NCBI GenBank assembly: GCA_029547705.1
Contig: JAKPOU010000063.1
Location: 1 to 64,000 of the forward strand
DNA: 64,000 nucleotides
Direction: 5' to 3'
Source of the DNA: Bacteroidota bacterium
GTDB lineage: Bacteria; Bacteroidota; Bacteroidia; Bacteroidales; VadinHA17
Shown here: positions 1-8,660 of the stretch, piece by piece
Position numbering within the stretch: the first letter of the stretch is position 1
Layout of the letters: each line of letters begins with the position of its first letter
Translations under genes and position numbers: made by a program
The notes under the pieces: model-generated
What the model saw: only the letters and a program-made list of their open reading frames with translations
The model's database searches: none
Told to the model about the DNA's origin: nothing

Positions 1-2090
1 TTGATGGTGCAGTTACTTCGGAGAAAATCTCTGACGGAACCATTACAGATGTGGATATAGCTGATGATGCAGGTATTAAATTTTCGAAGCTTGAAAGCCT
101 TTCCGCAGCCCATATTATTTTAGGCAATTCATCCGGAGTTCCTGCTGCAACAGCCATCAGCGGGGATGCGACAATAAACAGTACCGGGGTTATTACAGTT
201 GGCCGAATTAACGGTGCTGCGCTTGGAACCACAACGGCAACGAACAATAACATTCTTGTGGCAGACGGCACACGGTGGAACTCGGTAGCAATGAGTAATG
301 ATGCAACAATTAGTAATACGGGTTCCCTTACATTATCAAATACCGGCGTCAGTGCAGGTGCTTACGGGAGCAGTACACATGTTCCGGCAATTACAGTTGA
401 TTCAAGGGGAAGAATAAGCGGAGCAGTCAATACATCCATCAGTATTCCTGCAAATGCAATCAATAATGCGACTATTACAGAAGGATCAAGCTTATCCGGA
501 GATAATACCGGAGATGAAACGTCTTCAACCATAAAAACAAAATTAGGAGTTGCCGGCATCACAACAGATGGATACCTGACCTCAGCTGACTGGAATCTCT
601 TTAATTCAAAAGAAAGCAGTTTGACATTCTCAACAGGGCTGACAAGAGATAACAACAGTATTACTGCCGATCTTTCAACAGGAAAAGGAACAGGCCAGAG
701 TGTAATAGGAGGAAATGCTGATGGAGGTACCCTTACTTTATCGAGTACATCCGGCTCCGGTAAAGGCAGAATTTTGTTCGGTTTATCTGTATATGACGAA
801 GTGAATAACCGTCTTGGGATACGGAATAATTCTCCGTCTGCTGAACTGGATGTCACGGGAGACATAGCTGCGAGCGGCAATGCAGCTATAGCCGGAGGTA
901 TTGTTACCATAGGATCGGGAAGTCATACAGGTGCGGGAACCATCGTACTGCATGATGCGTCCGCAGGTATTTCAAAAACAACCAGTATCAGAGCAAATGC
1001 AGCGGTAACAGATAGTTATATATTAACCCTTCCGAGCGGTGCCGGATTACCAAACCAGGTTCTTACAACAGACGGCAGCGGTAATCTTGCCTGGGCAAAT
1101 CCTTCTCCTGCCGGTACAGTAACTTCTGTCTCTGTTGTATCAGCAAACGGATTTTCAGGATCTGTCCTGAATCCGGCCACAACACCTGGAATCACCCTTT
1201 CAACAACTCTTACTCAGGGTTCAATCCCTTTTATAGGACCGGGAGGCGCCCTGAGTCAGAACAATTCCAATCTTTACTGGGACAATACAAATAACAGACT
1301 CGGTGTCGGAACCTCCTCTGTGGTAAACAGGATAACACTGGGAGGACCTAATGGCGGATATGAATCAATATCCAGGAATAATGCCAATGGTTCACTGGGA
1401 ATCTGGGGCGGAATTTCAGAGGCTACCGGAGCTTATTTTAAAATTACCGGCAGTAACTTTTCAGAATCGCCCGGAAGAGGCAGTGCAGAATTTGTTATAA
1501 GGGATTTTGGTGGCGGCAACGATAATTCAAGGTCAAAATTTGCTGTCTGGAGTTATGACGGATCATCTTCATGGACCCAGCTTCTCCGGACAGATGGCTC
1601 AACAGGACATATATGGCTTAGTCCCGAAAAGGGGAAAGTAGGCGTAGGAATCACAAAAGGCACAGAGCCTGGTGCGCTTCTTCACCTGAATGCCGGAACA
1701 TCCGCTGCCGGTACTGCCCCCTTGAAATTTACTGCCGGAACAAATCTGGCAACGGTGGAAAATGGTGCTGTGGAGTATGACGGAACGAATTATTATGTAA
1801 GCAGTGGCGGTACCCGCTATACCCTGGCAAAAACGCTGATTGGTGAAGGAATTTTAAATTTTCTCAATACGAACCCTGGAACCAGTTCAGATTTGTACAT
1901 CAATGTTCCGGGAGCCAGACCCGGTGATGTGGTCCTTCTGGGTGTGCCAAGCGACGCTGTATTACCTAATTCGAATTATACAGCGTGGGTCAGTAACCAC
2001 AACAGAGTCACAGTCAGATTCAACAATTACAGCACCAATAGTCTTGATCCTGTTTCGGGCACCTTTAGGGTCAGCGTTCTCAAGTATTAG
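1..2090 (+). CDS. fibre-like repetitive surface/secreted protein, 5'-truncated by window edge
   Basis: The frame is open from base 3 with no start codon, so the N-terminus lies outside the window; about 695 residues are visible. The protein is rich in Gly, Ser, Thr and Asn, with beta-strand-like repeats reminiscent of phage tail fibres (for example TITDVDIADDAGI and SADWNLFNSK). The last ~65 residues form a compact domain beginning near GARPGDVVLLGVP and ending GTFRVSVLKY, a fold often seen at the ends of phage-fibre-like proteins (recalled family resemblance, not searched). No type IX sorting domain is visible at the C-terminus. It lies 48 bp upstream of, and on the same strand as, the large SprB-repeat protein, so the two may be co-transcribed. 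Role in adhesion is inference. Confidence 0.75.
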   Translation, partial: DGAVTSEKISDGTITDVDIADDAGIKFSKLESLSAAHIILGNSSGVPAATAISGDATINSTGVITVGRINGAALGTTTATNNNILVADGTRWNSVAMSNDATISNTGSLTLSNTGVSAGAYGSSTHVPAITVDSRGRISGAVNTSISIPANAINNATITEGSSLSGDNTGDETSSTIKTKLGVAGITTDGYLTSADWNLFNSKESSLTFSTGLTRDNNSITADLSTGKGTGQSVIGGNADGGTLTLSSTSGSGKGRILFGLSVYDEVNNRLGIRNNSPSAELDVTGDIAASGNAAIAGGIVTIGSGSHTGAGTIVLHDASAGISKTTSIRANAAVTDSYILTLPSGAGLPNQVLTTDGSGNLAWANPSPAGTVTSVSVVSANGFSGSVLNPATTPGITLSTTLTQGSIPFIGPGGALSQNNSNLYWDNTNNRLGVGTSSVVNRITLGGPNGGYESISRNNANGSLGIWGGISEATGAYFKITGSNFSESPGRGSAEFVIRDFGGGNDNSRSKFAVWSYDGSSSWTQLLRTDGSTGHIWLSPEKGKVGVGITKGTEPGALLHLNAGTSAAGTAPLKFTAGTNLATVENGAVEYDGTNYYVSSGGTRYTLAKTLIGEGILNFLNTNPGTSSDLYINVPGARPGDVVLLGVPSDAVLPNSNYTAWVSNHNRVTVRFNNYSTNSLDPVSGTFRVSVLKY

Positions 2091-2138
2091 GAATCGGGAT
2101 AATCCGAAAAAGCAGACAACAAACGGACAGAAAGAAAC

Positions 2139-5100
2139 ATGATCAGCACACTTCCTGAAATATCAGCAAGAATAAAAATATCCGCGGCGGGCCGGATACT
2201 TTTTATTATTGGCTGTTTGCTGATCATCGGTCCGGATTATCTGTTTTCACAGGTTATAACGAATGAGAAGGCTGCTGTTTCGGTAAAGGAGGGAACATTC
2301 ATCATCTCAGGGGATGCGGTCAATAATGAAGGAACACTGACAAACGACGGAAACCTGAACCTTTCAGGAAGCTATACCAGTACCGGAACTACAGGGGGAG
2401 ACGGCATATACACCCTCGGGGGATCATGGACAAATACTGGGGGGATATTTATTCCGGGATCAAGCACCGTGATCTTCAATGGTTCTGATGATCAGTTCAT
2501 CACCCGGACCGGAGGAGAGACATTTTTCAGCCTGAAGCTTGAAAACAGCGGAGCCTCCCTGAATAAATGGCTTACAATCAGGGATAATGTGACAGTACTG
2601 GGAACACTCACAATGTCACTCGGGAATATCGATGCAGGTACCTGGCTGCTTCATCTTTCCAATCCTCTGACAACAGCCCTGAATTATACATCACAAACAA
2701 AAAGCAGAATACGCGGTTACTTTGAAAGGTCAATATCTCAACAAGCTGTTTACCTGTTTCCTCTTGGCACAGCTGATTCCTACAATTCGCTGAATTTTAA
2801 TCTTAACAGTTTCCCTGTCCAGGGTTCGGTATTGTCACGGTTTGTCACTGAAAATCCGGGAAACAGCGGACTGCCGGTTCCCGATCCTCCGGTTGAAATA
2901 TTTGACAGTTATCCCGACGGATACTGGAGCCTGAGGGCAAAGGGAGGCTTCTCAGTTACAGATTTCAATATAAGCCTGAATGCTGAAGGGTTTGCGGATA
3001 CCATCCGGGATGTTACAAGAGTCATCAGGCGCGACGCAGGAGGGGACTGGGCAACTGACGGAACCCACAGGGATGCAGTTGATAATATTGTTAACAGGGA
3101 TAATCTGACGGGGGATATCTCCCCTTCAGGAACTGATTTCGCGATTGGCCGCATAAGGCCCCTGATCATTTCCCATCCGCGTGACACAACAGTCTGTGAG
3201 AACAGCAATCCCACATTCAGTGTTGAGGCAAGCGGGGCAGAAAAACTAAAATATACATGGTACAAGGAACCGGGAACTGAGATAAGAAACGGAGCTCACT
3301 ATCAGGGGGCAAGAACGCCTGAACTCACCATTATCGGCGCAAAACTCGAAGATGCAGGGGAATATTACTGCATTGTGACGGACAGATACAAGAATAAAGT
3401 CAGAAGCAACAATGCCACCCTTGTTGTCATGAAGATTCCGGTTGCAAATGTAACTCCTTCAGACCAGCCCCATGAATGTTCCGATATTGATTTTGAAGAT
3501 ATTATTCTCGGACTGGACTACTGGGACCCGGGAACAACCTTTATCTGGAAACGCGATAATCCGGAAGGAATCGAAACGCAGATACCTGAATCAGGAAGCG
3601 CGGATAATATCGGTGACGCACTGTCGGGATCATTTATTAACAGAACTGATTATCCCGTCACCATAACCTTCATTATTACCCCGGTCGGTCCGTCACCAAC
3701 CTATTGCACCGGTAAGGATGTAATGGCTACAATAACCGTGAATCCCACACCCAGAGTCATTCCGGTCAATGCTGATCCGGTAATCTGCTACGGCGAATCA
3801 ACATCAATAACTCTTACAACTCCGACAAAAATGACCAGGGGTGAAATAGTATTTGATTATTTCGTTGACTTTGAGGGAAATCCCGGACAGATCGTAGGAA
3901 ACAGCTCTCCGATGACCCTCAGGCCGGGCAATTCCATCAGTTACAGATATGAGAATAATTCAGATACTGTTTTGAGAATATTCTACACCATCACTCCGAA
4001 AAACAACCAGCTGGGGTGCAGGTACGACAGTATTGCCATTCCCGAGGTGAAGGTTCATCCGAAGCCGCTTCAGGATTTATTCATCTCAACCCCGTTCACA
4101 TGTGCCGGTTCAACGAATGGTGAAATCACCGCTGTTCTTGCCAGGGGTTCCAAGCCTGATGTTCTGACCTGGACGGAAAGACCGTGGCTCGGAGATACCA
4201 CTTACACAACAACCCTTAACCATGACCGGCTTGCTGTAAAATATGCCGGTATGTATAATCTGACTGTCACCGATAATCACCTGTGTTCAAACAGTATAGA
4301 AGGTCTGGCAGTCCTGGGTACGACATTCTCAACGAATATATATGTAATAAACAAAGGATCAGGCGGATATGGTACTCTTTGTCCGGGAATTCCTGACGGA
4401 GAAATATGGATTAATGAGGAGTGGACTTCCACTGCGAAACTTCCTCTGGAATACTGGCTGGTATATAATGAAGAGGATACTGTCAGATCGGGCATCATTC
4501 AGCAAAAGGAGATGATCACGAAGGAATCCGGTCTGCCCGCCGGATATTACAAACTGATTGTCAGGGATGGCAACGGATGCTATAATACTGACTATCCTAT
4601 GGCTGTTATCACAGAGCCTCCCCGGATGGAGGTATCATTCAAGAAATCTGATTATAACGGTTACAATATCACATGCAGGGGATACAATGACGGGTTTATT
4701 GAAGCTGTTTCAGTAAACGGAGGCAACGGGGGGCCATATACCTTTTTCTGGGAAACAGAGGGAGGCTATATAGCCGGACCGGATAATGAAAGCAGAATTG
4801 GAGATATACCTGCAGGCATTTATTATCTCACCACAACTGACAGCCGGGGATGTCAGCGCCGGGACACTATCATCATGAATCAGCCCGAAGGGATGGAACT
4901 GGTGGATTTTGATCTCTCTACCAGTCCTGATGGCATATATAATATTTCATGCAACGAGGGCAGCGACGGGTTCATTAAATTAACCATTTCCGGAGGTGCG
5001 GGACCTTATAATTATTTCTGGTCCGGTCCGGCGTCGTTTACGGCAGTAACAAAAGACATTGAAAATCTGACTGCCGGAACCTATGTCTGCAGGATTACAG

Positions 5101-6671
5101 ACAAGAACGGTTGTGAACTGAAGGTCATGCCATATTCACACCATCCTTCATTCACACTTGCAGAGCCTTCAGAACTCATCTTCAATGCAACGACTTCACA
5201 ATCGGCTGACGGTTCATATAATATTGGCTGTAACGGAGGCACGGGATCGATAAAACTGAATGTTACCGGGGGGACTGGTGCATACGAATATATATGGAGT
5301 ACTGAAAATGGTTCAGCCCCTGAAGAAGGACTGGCTGAACAGCCATCGCTCAGGGCAGGCACATACAGTGTTAAGGTAAGGGACGGAAACCTGTGCGAGA
5401 AGGATACAGTAATCATTCTCACGCAGCCCGGTCCTGTATCTGCAACATTTGTTCCGACACACATTACCTGCCATCCCCCCGGTTTTAACAATGGTTCAAT
5501 AAGCCTGATACCCTCAGGAGGAGTTGCACCATACAACAACTTCCTGTGGTCCAATGGCGAAACAACGGAAAACATTGACGGACTAACCGAAGGGTACTAC
5601 AGTGTTACATTCACAGATGCCAACGGATGTTCCTTCACCGGCGGTGTAGAAATAAACCTGCCGCCACCCCTTTCCTATGAACTGACTGTATCGGACTATA
5701 ACGGTTTCAATGTAACATGCAACGGCAGGGAGGACGGATGGATCAGCATCAGCATGAATAACGGACAGGCTCCCTATGTATATGAATGGAAGGACAGCGG
5801 GGGCGGGTTCATTTCTGACAGTGACCATATCTCCGGCCTCGGAAAAGGATCTTATGTGGTGAATATCACAGATGCAAATATGTGTACTGCTACTGAAACC
5901 ATTGAGATATGCGAACCCGGGAAATTCGGAATTAATATACTGAAATCATCAAGTATTGCCGGAGGATTTAATATCAACTGTGCGGGCGAAAATTCGGGTT
6001 CTGTCGAGATACAGCCTGTTAACCAGGCAGGACCGGTACGGTATCTGTGGTCGGACGGCGGAAATACTGCCATGCGTGACAATCTGCCGGCCGGTGATTA
6101 CCGTGTATTTGCCGAAGACGCGAACGGATGCATGATTGATTCACTGGTCACATTGACGGAACCGGATCCGATAAAGCTCAGCTTTGAGGTCACTCCTCCA
6201 TGGTGCCCCGACAAGCCGGACGGCATGATATCCCTTGATGTGACCGGAGGTGTGCCGGGGACTACCTATACTTACCTGTGGTCGGATGGTTCTGTGGGAA
6301 CGGAAATATTGAATATAGTAGAGGGAAAATTCGTGGTGGCAGTTACGGATATTAACGGATGCACGGTCAGGGATTCCGTTCTTGTCAAGCCTCTCAACAG
6401 CACATGCCTGATTATACCCAATGCATTCTCTCCCAATGGTGACCTTGTAAATGACAAATGGAACATAGGCCTGATAGAGCTTTACCCGGAGGCAGAGGTA
6501 AAGATCTTTAACAGATGGGGGGGAACGGTCTGGAAATCGGAAAGAGGATATCCTCATCCCTGGGATGGAAGAAGCAACGGAACGCCATTACCGGTTGATT
6601 CATACCATTATATCATTGATCTGGGCAAGGGCAGAAAGCCCATTGTCGGAAATGTAACTATTGTAAGATGA
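2139..6671 (+). CDS. large SprB-repeat surface protein with CHU_C (type B T9SS) C-terminal domain
   Basis: 1510 residues. Residues 1-38 form a signal peptide (ends DYLFSQ). Residues ~40-340 are beta-rich and adhesin-like. An Ig-like domain follows near 345-430 (DAGEYYCIV). PKD-like modules occupy ~440-690. About nine SprB-type repeats then run to ~1410, each with a Cys near its start, a D/N-G pair, and GG..PY.Y.WS. The last ~90 residues (NAFSPNGDLVNDKW, IFNRWG, WDG) match the gliding-motility-associated C-terminal domain CHU_C, a type B signal for the type IX secretion system. Such proteins are exported to the cell surface and usually need a PorP/SprF partner, which is encoded 22 bp downstream. 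The start ATG at 2139 places the signal peptide correctly; no Shine-Dalgarno is seen. Confidence 0.9.
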   Translation: MISTLPEISARIKISAAGRILFIIGCLLIIGPDYLFSQVITNEKAAVSVKEGTFIISGDAVNNEGTLTNDGNLNLSGSYTSTGTTGGDGIYTLGGSWTNTGGIFIPGSSTVIFNGSDDQFITRTGGETFFSLKLENSGASLNKWLTIRDNVTVLGTLTMSLGNIDAGTWLLHLSNPLTTALNYTSQTKSRIRGYFERSISQQAVYLFPLGTADSYNSLNFNLNSFPVQGSVLSRFVTENPGNSGLPVPDPPVEIFDSYPDGYWSLRAKGGFSVTDFNISLNAEGFADTIRDVTRVIRRDAGGDWATDGTHRDAVDNIVNRDNLTGDISPSGTDFAIGRIRPLIISHPRDTTVCENSNPTFSVEASGAEKLKYTWYKEPGTEIRNGAHYQGARTPELTIIGAKLEDAGEYYCIVTDRYKNKVRSNNATLVVMKIPVANVTPSDQPHECSDIDFEDIILGLDYWDPGTTFIWKRDNPEGIETQIPESGSADNIGDALSGSFINRTDYPVTITFIITPVGPSPTYCTGKDVMATITVNPTPRVIPVNADPVICYGESTSITLTTPTKMTRGEIVFDYFVDFEGNPGQIVGNSSPMTLRPGNSISYRYENNSDTVLRIFYTITPKNNQLGCRYDSIAIPEVKVHPKPLQDLFISTPFTCAGSTNGEITAVLARGSKPDVLTWTERPWLGDTTYTTTLNHDRLAVKYAGMYNLTVTDNHLCSNSIEGLAVLGTTFSTNIYVINKGSGGYGTLCPGIPDGEIWINEEWTSTAKLPLEYWLVYNEEDTVRSGIIQQKEMITKESGLPAGYYKLIVRDGNGCYNTDYPMAVITEPPRMEVSFKKSDYNGYNITCRGYNDGFIEAVSVNGGNGGPYTFFWETEGGYIAGPDNESRIGDIPAGIYYLTTTDSRGCQRRDTIIMNQPEGMELVDFDLSTSPDGIYNISCNEGSDGFIKLTISGGAGPYNYFWSGPASFTAVTKDIENLTAGTYVCRITDKNGCELKVMPYSHHPSFTLAEPSELIFNATTSQSADGSYNIGCNGGTGSIKLNVTGGTGAYEYIWSTENGSAPEEGLAEQPSLRAGTYSVKVRDGNLCEKDTVIILTQPGPVSATFVPTHITCHPPGFNNGSISLIPSGGVAPYNNFLWSNGETTENIDGLTEGYYSVTFTDANGCSFTGGVEINLPPPLSYELTVSDYNGFNVTCNGREDGWISISMNNGQAPYVYEWKDSGGGFISDSDHISGLGKGSYVVNITDANMCTATETIEICEPGKFGINILKSSSIAGGFNINCAGENSGSVEIQPVNQAGPVRYLWSDGGNTAMRDNLPAGDYRVFAEDANGCMIDSLVTLTEPDPIKLSFEVTPPWCPDKPDGMISLDVTGGVPGTTYTYLWSDGSVGTEILNIVEGKFVVAVTDINGCTVRDSVLVKPLNSTCLIIPNAFSPNGDLVNDKWNIGLIELYPEAEVKIFNRWGGTVWKSERGYPHPWDGRSNGTPLPVDSYHYIIDLGKGRKPIVGNVTIVR

Positions 6672-6693
6672 GAATAAATTAAAATCGGGGATT

Positions 6694-7674
6694 TTGAGAA
6701 AAACGCTCTACATACTGGCTTTCCTGTTTGTGTCGGGCTCTGCTGTAACAGGGCAGCAGCTCCCCATATACAGCCAGTATCTCTATAACAAGTTTCTTAT
6801 CAATCCTGCTGTTGCGGGCAGTGATGGATATACCAGCTGGAACCTCACGGCCAGGGAACAGTGGGTCGGATATTCAGGTGCTCCCAGGACATTCTCATTC
6901 AGCGGACAGACAAGGTTTTTGAAGAGAAGCTATATTATCAAGAAAACAAATACCCGGAAACAGGTTTACAGACCCAAATCGGATGGAAGAGTGGGAATGG
7001 GAGGATATATTTTCAGTGACAGGAACGGGCTGATCTCCCGTACCGGACTGCAGGGCTCCTATGCATACCATACATGGCTCCATAACAGCACACAGCTTTC
7101 TTTCGGACTTTCATTCACCGGTTATCACTATAAGATTGATCAGACGCAGATAAATTTTGAGGACCCTGATGAACCCTGGCTTAACAATGAACTGCGCCGG
7201 GGAATATTCGTACCGGATGCATCATTCGGGATATATCTCCTGAATCACAGGTATAATGCGGGATTTTCAGCTGAACAGCTCTTCGGGGGCTCGACGAAAA
7301 TAGGCAGCCGGGCATATAAATATTTCAAAATGTACAGGCATTACTACCTGTTCGGATCATACTCCTTCGAGCTGAATTCAATGATGGGCCTGGAGCCCGC
7401 GTTCCTCATCATGATGTCGGAGCAGTTGAGGCCACAAGCAGATATTGGCCTTACCTATTCCTATAACAACGGGTTCTGGACCGGCCTTTCCTGGAGGACA
7501 AACGGGGCAATCATAGCAAATGTGGGCGTAAAGCATAACAGGATGTTCATCGGATATGCATTTGATTTCACGCTCCAGGAAATCCAGAGAATAACCTACG
7601 GGACACATGAAATAACGCTGGCAGTCAAGCTGGGAGACAGTGCAAGAAAATACCGCTGGCTCGACCGCTATTAA
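6694..7674 (+). CDS. PorP/SprF family type IX secretion outer-membrane protein
   Basis: 326 residues with a signal peptide (residues 1-21, ends VTGQ) followed by the family's typical start QLPIYSQYLYN..INPAVAGSDGYTSWNLTAREQWVG. The rest is a predicted outer-membrane beta barrel ending in an aromatic-rich strand (FDFTLQEIQRITYGTHEITLAVKL). The start codon is TTG at 6694; no nearby in-frame ATG would keep the signal peptide. Members of this family are co-encoded with CHU_C proteins and are needed for their secretion or surface attachment (the SprB/SprF pair). The gene follows such a protein by 22 bp, so the two are taken as a cognate pair. Confidence 0.9.
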   Translation: MRKTLYILAFLFVSGSAVTGQQLPIYSQYLYNKFLINPAVAGSDGYTSWNLTAREQWVGYSGAPRTFSFSGQTRFLKRSYIIKKTNTRKQVYRPKSDGRVGMGGYIFSDRNGLISRTGLQGSYAYHTWLHNSTQLSFGLSFTGYHYKIDQTQINFEDPDEPWLNNELRRGIFVPDASFGIYLLNHRYNAGFSAEQLFGGSTKIGSRAYKYFKMYRHYYLFGSYSFELNSMMGLEPAFLIMMSEQLRPQADIGLTYSYNNGFWTGLSWRTNGAIIANVGVKHNRMFIGYAFDFTLQEIQRITYGTHEITLAVKLGDSARKYRWLDRY

Positions 7675-7705
7675 AAAGCACAGCATCCCTGTCTGTTTTT
7701 CCGGC

Positions 7706-7727
7706 CTGCCGGGCTGTTAACCGGCAG
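7706..7727. terminator. possible hairpin between convergent genes
   Basis: A perfect 7-bp inverted repeat (CTGCCGG at 7706-7712, CCGGCAG at 7721-7727) with an 8-nt loop lies between the convergent porP/sprF-like and methyltransferase genes. No long T-run follows on either strand, so it is only a weak terminator candidate. Confidence 0.3.
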
Positions 7728-7757
7728 AATGAATTGTTGCAGGGGGTCGTTTTAGCG

Positions 7758-8660
7758 TTAAGCAGAGTCAGTTTTGTTCCCAAGTATGTAAACCAGTGAA
7801 CTGGATCTGTGTTTTCTGAAAAGGGAGCGGACTGAAAACCATATTCCCCGGATAATTCCTTTAATGAAAAAGATGCCGGATCCTTTGTACTTCTCGCTGA
7901 GAGCGGAAATATAAAATACATCCGGGGGAAGCGGAAGAATCTTTTTCACATGGAATCCTGCCTTCCCGGAAAACAGTCTGAATGTTTCCGGGTTGAAATG
8001 CCATAAATGCCTTGGCACATCATATGCAGCCCATGATCCGGAATAATGGGCGGCGTCGTATGATCCGGCATTCGGCAGTGCCACAATGCAGATACCTTCA
8101 TCCTTGAGCAGCCGCTTTATTTCCCGTGCATAAAAAAAGGGATCATGAAAATGTTCCAGCACATGCCACAGGGTGATACAGTCATAGGTTCCCGTTTCCA
8201 GAGTGTCAATCCTGCCGGGGGGAATCACTTTCAGGCTGAACAGCTCTTCTGACAGGCTGCGTGCCTTGTCATTTATTTCCATTCCCGTAACATCCCAGCC
8301 GGCATTTTTCATCGCTGACAGAAAATGTCCGCTGCCGCTTCCCATGTCCAGAAGCCTGCCGGTCTTCATGCCGGCAGCCCTCACTATGAGTCTTCGTTTG
8401 CGGGTCAGCATGATCTTCCTTGAGATCCGGTAAATCAGACTGACGAAGCCCCCGGAGCCGGTATTGTGCGACAGATATTCATCCGATTCATAATACTTCG
8501 CCGAATCTTTTTCATCGGGATGATCCTGTGTGAAGACGAAACCGCATGATCTGCATCGGGAAAGCTCAAATATCTCCCCGCTGAGAAAATGATCCCTGCA
8601 TTTCAGGTAGTTAGTGATGTTTCCCGAATCGCAGAGCGGACATTTACTGAGATGAACCAT
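7758..8660 (-). CDS. class I SAM-dependent methyltransferase with N-terminal zinc-ribbon
   Basis: 300 residues. The N-terminus has two CxxC pairs (CPLC at 7-10 and CRSC at 36-39) forming a likely zinc ribbon. A class I methyltransferase core follows: motif I LLDMGSGSGHF near 104-114, an acidic residue after strand 2 (GMEIN) and a WHVLEHFHDP segment near 170. This combination is common in methyltransferases in surface-polysaccharide loci; the substrate is unknown. The start lies 17 bp inside the 3' end of the upstream YfhO-family gene on the same strand, so the two are probably translationally coupled. Confidence 0.85.
   Translation of the reverse strand: MVHLSKCPLCDSGNITNYLKCRDHFLSGEIFELSRCRSCGFVFTQDHPDEKDSAKYYESDEYLSHNTGSGGFVSLIYRISRKIMLTRKRRLIVRAAGMKTGRLLDMGSGSGHFLSAMKNAGWDVTGMEINDKARSLSEELFSLKVIPPGRIDTLETGTYDCITLWHVLEHFHDPFFYAREIKRLLKDEGICIVALPNAGSYDAAHYSGSWAAYDVPRHLWHFNPETFRLFSGKAGFHVKKILPLPPDVFYISALSEKYKGSGIFFIKGIIRGIWFSVRSLFRKHRSSSLVYILGNKTDSA

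Noticed and set aside
362..910. 182-codon minus-strand ORF inside the fibre-like gene
   Set aside because: Its composition mirrors the repetitive sense gene; a shadow of the other frame.
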